Of a stretch of DNA of 64,000 nt, positions 46,730 to 54,493 are shown one piece after another. This DNA comes from Mucilaginibacter pineti (GTDB lineage: Bacteria > Bacteroidota > Bacteroidia > Sphingobacteriales > Sphingobacteriaceae). The notes under the pieces were generated by a model. It ran no database searches. It saw only the letters and a list, made by a program, of their open reading frames with translations, and was not told the origin of the DNA. Made by a program: the position numbers and the translations under genes. Numbering within the stretch: position 1 is the stretch's first letter; every line of letters starts with the position of its first letter. The stretch covers positions 682,001 through 746,000 of the forward strand of contig NZ_FNAI01000001.1 of NCBI RefSeq assembly GCF_900101875.1. The letters are read 5' to 3'.

Positions 46730-47911
46730 TCAGGGTGTTACAATAATTTTGTTGGTTTTTTGGCTGGCAGACGCCTTTTCGATATGAAACCTTACGCCAG
46801 AAAAGTTGATAATTTCCAGCGCTTGCGAAATATTTATATTGCGGTATATCTTACCCGAAAATTTCCTTTCCGGTATTTCTCCATCGTATGCTATATCAAC
46901 ATTATACCAACGAGATAAACTCCGCATTATGGTTTCTAAACTTGCATCTTTAAACTGAAATAAACCATTTTTCCAGGCTATAGCCTGTTCGGTATCTGCA
47001 TTTTGTATTACACTTATAGCGCCTGAACCTGCAGTTGTTTGCGCCTGCTCCCCTGGCTTAATCACAACCTCCTGATTGCCATTAAACACTTTTACACTCC
47101 CTTCAAGCAGTGTTGTATTAAGTGTACTTTCATCGGAATAAGCATTAATGTTAAAGTGAGTGCCTAAAACCTCTACCGTTTGACTGCCGGTAATAACTTT
47201 AAAGGGTTTGGTTTTATCGTGAGCTACTTCAAAATAAGCTTCCCCGGTTAACTCTACCCTCCTGTCATTACCGTTAAAAGCAGTTGGAAAATGCAATGAT
47301 GAAGCCGAATTTAGTAACACCCTGCTCCCGTCTGGCAAGGTTACCTGATACTGGCCACCCCTTGGTACGCTAATCATGTTATAAGTAACGTCCGCTTTTT
47401 CATTTAACAATGCAGGTTGGTTATTATAGGCTATTTGCCCGATGGCTGATTTAACGATCTTTGTGTTGCCTTGTATAGCAAGTAATCCGTTCCCCTTGGC
47501 TCCCAATATTATCTGCTGCCCGTTGGCGAGTGTGAGTATTGCTTTGTTACCACCCGGTTGTATGTCATGTTTTGAATAATAGTGTGCAGGATAGATGTCA
47601 CCATTTTCCCAGGCTACGTAAAAATATACACCTATGGAAAGGGTAATTAATATTACAGCAGCAACCGCTACCTTACCAAAAAGAGGAAAACGTTTAACTG
47701 TTCTTTTACTTGCGGCCGCTGCAATATCTTTTTGCAATCCGGCTTTTATCTGCTCCTTTAAGGATGTTTTTTCTTCGGCATCTAATAATTCAACAACATC
47801 AGTCCTTACTTCAAACGAATTATAATAGCTGTCCAGGAATTGTTTTTCCTGATACGAAGCCGTTCCGTCATTATATTTTTTTAAGATCCGTATAAATTCC
47901 GCTTTTTCCAT
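46730..47911 (-). CDS. FecR-type anti-sigma factor
   Basis: The protein (393 aa) has a cytoplasmic N-terminus that holds the sigma factor (ILKKYNDGTASYQEKQFLDSYYN), one TM segment (about 75-98, VAVAAVILITLSIGVYFYVAW), a periplasmic FecR domain (GGQYQVTLPDGSRVLLNSAS to NGNQEVVIKPGEQA) and a C-terminal DUF4974 domain that meets the STN domain. It receives the signal from the STN-type SusC and releases the adjacent ECF sigma. Confidence 0.95.
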   Translation of the reverse strand: MEKAEFIRILKKYNDGTASYQEKQFLDSYYNSFEVRTDVVELLDAEEKTSLKEQIKAGLQKDIAAAASKRTVKRFPLFGKVAVAAVILITLSIGVYFYVAWENGDIYPAHYYSKHDIQPGGNKAILTLANGQQIILGAKGNGLLAIQGNTKIVKSAIGQIAYNNQPALLNEKADVTYNMISVPRGGQYQVTLPDGSRVLLNSASSLHFPTAFNGNDRRVELTGEAYFEVAHDKTKPFKVITGSQTVEVLGTHFNINAYSDESTLNTTLLEGSVKVFNGNQEVVIKPGEQAQTTAGSGAISVIQNADTEQAIAWKNGLFQFKDASLETIMRSLSRWYNVDIAYDGEIPERKFSGKIYRNINISQALEIINFSGVRFHIEKASASQKTNKIIVTP

Positions 47912-48061
47912 TAGCCAGTTTGCGCCTGTTTAGTACATGACAGGTGAAAATGAAAAAGTCCCACGTGATTTTTTATTTTTTTATAAAAAAGGAAAATAAA
48001 AGTAAAATTATGCAGCGTTGATAAGGATGTTTCCTACAAAATCAATAGATGCTAAAAAACA

Positions 48062-48643
48062 TTATCGATTATTTATAAGTAACAATAAGGAGATAAGCGT
48101 TAATGAAGAACGAATCTGAGCAACGGCTTTGCCAAGCTGGTTTTGTACGGTTTTGCGTGAAATATCTAATTGCTCCGCAATTTCAATAGTTGAGAGGTCC
48201 TGCTGATATCGCATCCTGAAAATTTGCTGCTGCGATGGGGTAAGTGAATTAAGCAACACCTCGTATGCACTCATAAATTCCTTTTTTAAAATTTCCGCAT
48301 CTGTTTGGTCCAGGGAAGTTTTAAGCTCAAGGAGCAAATCTGCAACGGGTGTAAACCTGCGCCTTTTCTCAATCCAATTAAGTACTTTGTTTTTAACCGC
48401 TGTAAACAAATAAGCGCGAAGGTTATCAATGTCATTCTCTTCCCGCTTTAACCACAGCTGTAAAAATATTTCTTGTGTAATATCCTTGGCCTGGTCTGCA
48501 TCTTGCAGTCGTTTAAATGCCGATGCATAAGTACTTTGCCAATGCTTTTCATAAAGCGCGTCAAATGCTTCGGTATTACCTTCACGCAATTTTAAAAGCA
48601 ATAACCTATCCGACCCGCTATCATCGTGTTTATCTAAAAGCAT
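48062..48643 (-). CDS. ECF RNA polymerase sigma factor
   Basis: The protein (193 aa) has region 2 (EAFDALYEKHWQSTYASAF with AKDITQEIFLQLWL) and region 4 (LTPSQQQIFRMRYQQDLST, IEIAEQLDISRKTVQNQL), which are the standard ECF sigma-70 parts of Bacteroidota. It pairs with the FecR gene 150 bases downstream and should direct transcription of susC-susD-TlpA genes. A TAAATTTG promoter lies upstream. Confidence 0.95.
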   Translation of the reverse strand: MLLDKHDDSGSDRLLLLKLREGNTEAFDALYEKHWQSTYASAFKRLQDADQAKDITQEIFLQLWLKREENDIDNLRAYLFTAVKNKVLNWIEKRRRFTPVADLLLELKTSLDQTDAEILKKEFMSAYEVLLNSLTPSQQQIFRMRYQQDLSTIEIAEQLDISRKTVQNQLGKAVAQIRSSLTLISLLLLINNR

Positions 48644-48662
48644 TTGACCAGTTTGTTAATAC

Positions 48663-48695
48663 CAAATTTAAGGAAAAGACATATGTAATTAACAA
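48663..48695 (-). promoter_or_regulatory. Candidate promoter for the ECF sigma gene
   Basis: On the minus strand TTG (plus-strand CAA at 48693-48695) is followed after 22 bases by TAAATTTG (plus-strand 48663-48670), which matches TAnnTTTG. It lies 20 bases before the start codon, so the leader would be short. Confidence 0.45.
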
Positions 48696-48776
48696 TTACC
48701 TTCATTAAAATCGATTAGGTCATCGATTTCGGCTTTATTTGAAGTTGATCAGCGCAGTTGAGTCCCGCCTGTGGGT

Positions 48777-50018
48777 CTATATTACATTTTTTAGAAAAAC
48801 TGTGAAATGATGACGACCATTCGAATAACCATAATTTATTACCCACCCGTGCACTAAACATATTTGTTTGATAATAGAAAGGCCAAGCCCTATCCCTGTG
48901 GATGCGGCATCCTTGTTCTTAAAACGTGTAAACAATGCGTCTTCAGAAAACGTCAAAAGTTTCCCTTCGTTTACAAACATCAGTTTATCTGGTGAGAGCG
49001 CTACAGCGACAAACTTGCCAGGCTCTGTATGATTCCGCATATTGGAAAGCAAATTTGAAACCATAATATTAACAAGATGGGGGCTGGCGTTAATAGTTAC
49101 GGGCTGTATATCGTGTTTTAAATGCAATCTCTTGCTGTTAAACAATTCCTCAAACTGATCAATTATATCGGTTACTGTCACGGAAAGTGAAATTCGCTGC
49201 AGGTCGGGGAAGTTATCGTGTTCGAGTTTGGCAAGCAGCAACAAACCTTTATTTACCTTACTTAACCTGTCTAATGATTGTTTTGCATCCACCAGGTAAC
49301 TTGCCGCTTTTGTATCTAAAGGCAACTGACTGATACTTTCTAACCGTGCGCGGATAATGCTTATCGGTGTTTGTAGTTCATGCGAGGCATTTTCTGAAAA
49401 CTCCTGTAAACTTTTATATTCTCTGCGGGCCTGGGTTACAAAATCAGTCATAACAGCATTCAGCTCTTCAAACTCGTTAATGTCCGACTTTACCAACGCC
49501 AGATCCTGATTTTTGGCCAGTGAAAACCCCTTCAGGATAGCCATATTTTTAAGAAAGGGGCGCCATATGTTTTTGCTAATGAGATAATTGACCCCAACAC
49601 CGCCGCAAATAAGTAATGACACCAGTATAACAAACATATACATAATGGCTTTGAAATACTCGGCCCAGCCAATGTGGGCGGTTGTAACAGTTATGCGATA
49701 AGGCCTATTGTTAATAATTCGGGACTGCGTTAGCAGGTAGTAATCTTCATTCTTTTGTTGTAAGGGGTCAAAAATAACGGTGTCTTTAAAAATTTTCACA
49801 GCATTATTTTGCCCCTGCTCTATTTTAACCAGCGGGAAGTTTATCGGGTTTCCCTCCTTAATTTCATGAATAACAAGTTCGGCCTCTAATTCCAACTGTT
49901 CTTTTATTTCGGCGGATATATCTCTTTTTAAGAGTACAAACCACAAAAAACAGGAGGCTAATAAAAGTACGCCACTCACCCATAAATAATGCAGGCTGGT
50001 TTTAGTTAACAGTTTCAT
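48777..50018 (-). CDS. Sensor histidine kinase
   Basis: The protein (413 aa) has two TM segments (about 11-30 and 123-147) with a periplasmic sensor of about 90 residues between them, a HAMP-like region, HisKA with His213 in ENASHELQTPIS, and a HATPase with VNIMVSNLLSNMRNHTEPG and the G box TGIGLGLSIIK. It overlaps the response regulator by 4 bases, so the two form one operon. The pair is divergent from the DUF4856-imelysin-HTTM-receptor operon. The signal is unknown; iron or another metal would fit the neighbours. Confidence 0.92.
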   Translation of the reverse strand: MKLLTKTSLHYLWVSGVLLLASCFLWFVLLKRDISAEIKEQLELEAELVIHEIKEGNPINFPLVKIEQGQNNAVKIFKDTVIFDPLQQKNEDYYLLTQSRIINNRPYRITVTTAHIGWAEYFKAIMYMFVILVSLLICGGVGVNYLISKNIWRPFLKNMAILKGFSLAKNQDLALVKSDINEFEELNAVMTDFVTQARREYKSLQEFSENASHELQTPISIIRARLESISQLPLDTKAASYLVDAKQSLDRLSKVNKGLLLLAKLEHDNFPDLQRISLSVTVTDIIDQFEELFNSKRLHLKHDIQPVTINASPHLVNIMVSNLLSNMRNHTEPGKFVAVALSPDKLMFVNEGKLLTFSEDALFTRFKNKDAASTGIGLGLSIIKQICLVHGWVINYGYSNGRHHFTVFLKNVI

Positions 50019-50689
50019 GAAGAAAACCTATAACCCATACCGTAAACAGTTTTAATGTAATCCTTGCCGCTGGCCTTGTTTAGTTTTTTTCGCAGATTCA
50101 TAAGGTGTACGTAAACAGCATCAAAGTTATCAAGCTGGTCGGCATAATCGCCCCATACATGCTCGGCAATAGATGGTTTACTTACTACCCGCTCTTTATT
50201 AACAATAAAATACAACAGTAACTGATACTCCTTTTTGGTGAGGCTTATTTCCTTATTTTTATGAAACAGCGTTTTTGATTGCGGGTCTACCACAAAACTA
50301 TCAAACACTATCTGATGGGTACCCTTTAACGTTTTACGACGGTAAAGCGCATGCAGACGTGCATTCAGTTCTTCAACATAAAAAGGCTTTGTTACATAAT
50401 CGTCTGCACCCAGTTTAAGCCCCTCTAACTTATCAGGTAAGGAGTGCTTTGCTGATAAGATCATGATACCAGTTTCATTGCTTTGCGCAACTACCGATGG
50501 AATAAGTTGCATACCAGAACCATCTGGCAGGCCAATATCCACTACTACAATATCGTAAGCATAATTGGCTATCTTTTCTGAAGCACCTGAAAATGTACTG
50601 GCCACTTCACACAAGTATCCCTGGGTTGAAAAATAGCCCAGCATTTCATCAGCTAATACAGGTTCGTCCTCAATAAATAAAACTTTCAC
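50015..50689 (-). CDS. OmpR/PhoB-type response regulator
   Basis: The protein (224 aa) has a receiver domain with Asp51 in VVVDIGLPDGSGM and Lys at KPF, and a C-terminal winged helix of the OmpR class (SLTKKEYQLLLYFIVNKERV and LMNLRKKLNKASGKDYIKTV). It is the DNA-binding partner of the overlapping kinase. The 138-base divergent region has a tandem 11-bp direct repeat, the site geometry that OmpR/PhoB proteins use. Confidence 0.93.
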   Translation of the reverse strand: MKVLFIEDEPVLADEMLGYFSTQGYLCEVASTFSGASEKIANYAYDIVVVDIGLPDGSGMQLIPSVVAQSNETGIMILSAKHSLPDKLEGLKLGADDYVTKPFYVEELNARLHALYRRKTLKGTHQIVFDSFVVDPQSKTLFHKNKEISLTKKEYQLLLYFIVNKERVVSKPSIAEHVWGDYADQLDNFDAVYVHLMNLRKKLNKASGKDYIKTVYGMGYRFSS

Positions 50690-50729
50690 TATTGTAATTC
50701 AAAGATTTATAAACTCAAAAAACTTTTAA

Positions 50730-50766
50730 TTCTTTAGATTTTCTTTAGAATCAACAAGCATCTTTG
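50730..50766 (+). promoter_or_regulatory. Tandem 11-bp direct repeat next to a -7 element (candidate regulator box)
   Basis: TTCTTTAGATT (50730-50740) and TTCTTTAGAAT (50741-50751) are direct repeats with 11-bp period, sharing TTCTTTAGA. After 7 bases comes CATCTTTG (50759-50766), one base from TAnnTTTG. Pho-box-like sites of OmpR/PhoB proteins also consist of 11-bp direct repeats placed where the upstream promoter element would be. The -33 TTG is missing, which fits activator-dependent transcription of the DUF4856 operon. Confidence 0.6.
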
Positions 50767-50827
50767 CGACAAAACTAAGTATTTATTTAGACTTAATACA
50801 AATAGTGAACTAATTTATAAAATACAG

Positions 50828-51934
50828 ATGAAAAACAAATTTACCTACACCGCGCTTCTCCTGGCCGGTATTGCTTTGGCAACCTCTTGTAAAAAAGATA
50901 AAGTTTCTTCCCCGGTAAGCGAAGAAGAACAAGTACAGCCGTATACTGTTCCCGCCACTTATACCTTTGCAAATGCTGATTATTCAAAAACTACCGCCCG
51001 CGTTAAAATGGGTGCCGAACTAAACAGCTATTTAGGTACAGCAAACAATGCAACAATCACCGCTACTAAAGCGAATGATATGTTTGATAACAAAAACAGC
51101 CAGTTTACCGATGCTGCCCTTAACACCTCAGGAGTAACATTGGCCGAGAAAATAACCGATGCGGCATTTTTCAGAGGCCACTTTACAACACAAGCTACCA
51201 ACAGCCAAAACAATACGGTTACTGCCGTTGATGGTACTGCCGGTATCATCATTGTGGGAACTACAAAAAGGTTAGTAGGCACTACAGGTTTAGAATCAAA
51301 CCAGGCTGTTGCCAAAGGTATGATGGGTGCCCTTTACTTTAAAGAAGCTGTGAACTTGTTAACCAATATCCCTAATGATGATAACAAAGCAGTAACCAAC
51401 GGGACTACCCTTGCCCAGCGCCATTGGGACGAAGCCTTTGGTAACTTAGGTGTACCGTTTGATTACGACCCGGATAAAACTTACCCAAATACAGATGCAA
51501 ACCGCCCGTTATTATGGGGAGGTTACCTTGCAGAGCGCGGTAAAGAAATACTTGCAGGTAAAACTATATTTGAAGCATTCCGTACAGGCCGTGCCGCTTT
51601 AGGTGGAAAAGACAAAAAAGTTGTTGCCGCCCAGATCAAAATAATACTTGACAAATGGGAGCAATTGAACGCTGCCGCTGCTTTAGAATATTCAACTATA
51701 CCTACCCGTTCGGTAAATGTTGGCAACCTGGCTACACAGTTCCACGCTTTATCAGAAGGTTACGGCTTTATTTATTCATTACAGTTCCGTGCGGCAACAA
51801 GCAAACTTAGTGCTACCGATTACGCAATATTGAAAAGCATTTTTGCTACAAACTTCTACACTTTAATAAACGAGCCAAATTTCACCAAACTGGTACAGGC
51901 TCAAACTATACTTAAAACAACTTACGGCTTGTAA
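50828..51934 (+). CDS. DUF4856 family lipoprotein
   Basis: The protein (368 aa) has a lipobox ATSC (Cys21) and then a mostly helical domain of the DUF4856 type (YTFANADYSKTTARVKMGAE, ALYFKEAVNLL, RHWDEAFGNLGVPFDYD). Function is unknown. It is the first gene of the plus-strand run and is followed 87 bases later by the imelysin gene. The shared context with imelysin suggests a helper or a second substrate-binding lipoprotein at the cell surface. Confidence 0.85.
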   Translation: MKNKFTYTALLLAGIALATSCKKDKVSSPVSEEEQVQPYTVPATYTFANADYSKTTARVKMGAELNSYLGTANNATITATKANDMFDNKNSQFTDAALNTSGVTLAEKITDAAFFRGHFTTQATNSQNNTVTAVDGTAGIIIVGTTKRLVGTTGLESNQAVAKGMMGALYFKEAVNLLTNIPNDDNKAVTNGTTLAQRHWDEAFGNLGVPFDYDPDKTYPNTDANRPLLWGGYLAERGKEILAGKTIFEAFRTGRAALGGKDKKVVAAQIKIILDKWEQLNAAAALEYSTIPTRSVNVGNLATQFHALSEGYGFIYSLQFRAATSKLSATDYAILKSIFATNFYTLINEPNFTKLVQAQTILKTTYGL

Positions 51935-52021
51935 TAACCGTTTTAAAAAGCTCAAAATTTTCACAAGCTCTTTGGCCAAATACGCCAAGGGGCTTGCGTG
52001 TTAATATTAAATCTTAATCTG

Positions 52022-53119
52022 ATGATAAAACTTAGTAGAAAAACAATCGCATTTATCGCCGCAGCGCTTGTTGTTACCACTTTTATTATAGCATGTTCAA
52101 AAAGTGGTGGCAACACAAACACACTAGATCCATCTGCAAATGGGTTTGATAAAACAGCCATGCTTACCAACTATGCCGACAACCTGATTATACCGGCCTA
52201 CACCAACCTGCAAACTCAGGCAAATTTGCTCGAAACCGCAGTAAATACATTTTTAACTACCCCAAATACCGCAAACCAGGTTACATTAAAAAATGTATTT
52301 AAAGATACGTACCTACGCTACCAGGATGTGTCTGTGGATCAGTTTGGTCCGGCAGAAACTGCTTTGCTAAGTAACTTCTCAAACACATTCCCAGCAGATT
52401 CGGTCGTAATTGAGGGCAATATTACCCGCGGTACGTACAGTCTTACTTCCAATGCAAGTATCAATCAGCAAGGTTTTCCGGCGTTAGATTATTTACTGTT
52501 TAACTTACACGCTATAAATGATTTTACAGGCGCTACGGCAGTAAATCGTAAAAAATATGTGCAGGATGTTGTAACTAATCTTAAAACAAGGGTGGCTACA
52601 GTACTTTCCGCCTGGAAAGGCAGCTATCGCGCTACATTCATAGGAAATACCCGTTCAGATTCGGGCAGCCCGATAGCCTTCCTGATCAATCAGTTTGCTT
52701 TTGAAATGGACCAGCTTAAGGGCCCAAGAATTGGCTGGCCATTTGGCAAGCAGTCGGGCGGAACCATGTTCCCAAACAATACCGAGGGATTTAACGCAGG
52801 TATTTCTGTAGCGCTTGCTACCCAAAACCTAACCGCATTAAAAACCATGTTTAATGGCAATGGCAGCGGCACGGGTATGTCAGATTACCTGGTGGCCCTT
52901 AAACAACAAAAGCTAAGTACCGATGTAATGGCTCAGTTTGATAAGGCGATTAACAGCCTAAAGACTGTACCAGATCCTTATGTAACAGCAATGAGTAATA
53001 ACAAAACACAAATTGAAGCTGCTTACCGCGAGATACAAATACTGTTAACCTTAATTAAAACAGATGTTGCCTCGGCAACAGGTGTGCGTATCACCTACCA
53101 GGATACCGACGGAGACTAA
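52022..53119 (+). CDS. Imelysin-family (M75-like) lipoprotein
   Basis: The protein (365 aa from the ATG at 52022) has a lipobox IIAC (Cys25). The imelysin core is seen in YTNLQTQANLLETAVNTFL, YLRYQDVSVDQFGPAE, the GFPALDYLLF segment (where many family members have Glu in place of Asp) and RIGWPFGKQSGG. Imelysin proteins are iron-regulated and are thought to bind iron or haem; protease activity is doubtful. A GTG at 51998 is a weaker start. It is in the same run as DUF4856, HTTM and the TonB receptor. Confidence 0.9.
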   Translation: MIKLSRKTIAFIAAALVVTTFIIACSKSGGNTNTLDPSANGFDKTAMLTNYADNLIIPAYTNLQTQANLLETAVNTFLTTPNTANQVTLKNVFKDTYLRYQDVSVDQFGPAETALLSNFSNTFPADSVVIEGNITRGTYSLTSNASINQQGFPALDYLLFNLHAINDFTGATAVNRKKYVQDVVTNLKTRVATVLSAWKGSYRATFIGNTRSDSGSPIAFLINQFAFEMDQLKGPRIGWPFGKQSGGTMFPNNTEGFNAGISVALATQNLTALKTMFNGNGSGTGMSDYLVALKQQKLSTDVMAQFDKAINSLKTVPDPYVTAMSNNKTQIEAAYREIQILLTLIKTDVASATGVRITYQDTDGD

Positions 53120-53143
53120 TAGCGATTAAAAAAAGAAGAAAAA

Positions 53144-54493
53144 ATGTTTCTTTCCGCCATCAATCGCTTACAGCGCCCTGTATCCATCGCCCCATTAGTA
53201 ACCTTCAGAATACTGTTTGGGCTTATGATGCTTGCCGGTACTATTCGTTTTTGGGCCAATGGCTGGATAACGCAGCAATACGTAACGCCCAAGTTCTACT
53301 TCACCTACATGGGATTTGAATGGGTGCACCCTTTAGGGAACACCGGCATGCACTTTATTTTTGGTGTAATTGCACTTGCTACTATATGTATAACTGCCGG
53401 TCTATTTTATAGGGTGGCAGTTGTTGTGTTCTTTGCCGCATTTACTTATGTGGAACTCATAGATGTTACCAATTATTTAAACCACTACTATTTTATAAGC
53501 CTTATTAGCTTTTTATTGATATGGCTACCGGCTAACCGGTATTTATCGGTAGATGTACGCATCTGGCCGAAGCTTAAATGCACACATGTGCCATTATGGA
53601 CTATTGGTATCATCAGACTGCAAATTGCCATAGTTTACTTTTTTGCCGGCCTTGCCAAACTAAACCCCGATTGGATGCTGCATGCCCTACCCATGAAAAT
53701 ATGGTTACCGGCCAAAAGTCATTTGCCATTAATTGGCGGCTTAATGTACAAGGAGTGGATTGCCTACCTGTTTAGCTGGTTTGGGGCGTTTTATGATCTG
53801 TTCATCGCATTCTTTCTTATCAACCGTAAAACCAGGCCTATGGCTTATGTTTTTGTGTTGGGTTTCCATATTTCTACCGCCATATTTTTCCCGGGGATTG
53901 GGATGTTCCCTTATGTAATGATCATAAGCAGCTTCGCGTTCTTTAGTTCGGGATATCACCAAAAACTACTTGCCTTTTTTATAGGTAAAAATCAGCTGAT
54001 ACCTACAAGCAATTACCGCTATCCTGCCATTTTGCGAGTACTCTTACCTGGTGTTATTGGAATATATTTTTTACTACAAATCATTATTCCGTTAAGGTTC
54101 CTGGCATACCCGGGTCACCTGTTTTGGTACGAAGAAGGTTACCGGTTCTCGTGGCGGGTTATGCTGATGGAAAAATCCGGCAACACCTTTTTTACTGTTA
54201 AAGAACCTTCTACCGGTAAAACTTACGAGGTTGATAACAGCAAATACCTAACCCCTTTGCAAGATAAAATGATGAGCACACAGCCAGATATGATATTGCG
54301 TTATGCGCATTACCTGGCTGATATTTATACCAAGCGTGGCATAAAAAGCCCTGCTGTTTATGCCGAATGTCATGTTGCGCTTAATGGCGAGCGTTCCAGG
54401 CTTTATATAGATACTACCGTTAACCTGGCAATGCAATCCCTAAGCTGGAAACATTATAAATGGGTTTTACCCTTTACTAAAAATGAAAAATAA
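53144..54493 (+). CDS. HTTM domain membrane protein (vitamin K-dependent gamma-carboxylase-like)
   Basis: The protein (449 aa) has many TM helices: FRILFGLMMLAGTIRFWANG, a MHFIFGVIALATICITAGLF segment, LIRLQIAIVYFFAGLAKLNPDW and further ones. YFFAGLAKLNPDW and FHISTAIFFPGIGMFPYVM are the strongest HTTM marks. The C-terminal tail (about 330-449) is soluble. HTTM domains are homologous to vertebrate gamma-glutamyl carboxylase, but bacterial function is unknown. It overlaps the TonB receptor start by 11 bases, so the two are translationally coupled. Confidence 0.9.
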   Translation: MFLSAINRLQRPVSIAPLVTFRILFGLMMLAGTIRFWANGWITQQYVTPKFYFTYMGFEWVHPLGNTGMHFIFGVIALATICITAGLFYRVAVVVFFAAFTYVELIDVTNYLNHYYFISLISFLLIWLPANRYLSVDVRIWPKLKCTHVPLWTIGIIRLQIAIVYFFAGLAKLNPDWMLHALPMKIWLPAKSHLPLIGGLMYKEWIAYLFSWFGAFYDLFIAFFLINRKTRPMAYVFVLGFHISTAIFFPGIGMFPYVMIISSFAFFSSGYHQKLLAFFIGKNQLIPTSNYRYPAILRVLLPGVIGIYFLLQIIIPLRFLAYPGHLFWYEEGYRFSWRVMLMEKSGNTFFTVKEPSTGKTYEVDNSKYLTPLQDKMMSTQPDMILRYAHYLADIYTKRGIKSPAVYAECHVALNGERSRLYIDTTVNLAMQSLSWKHYKWVLPFTKNEK

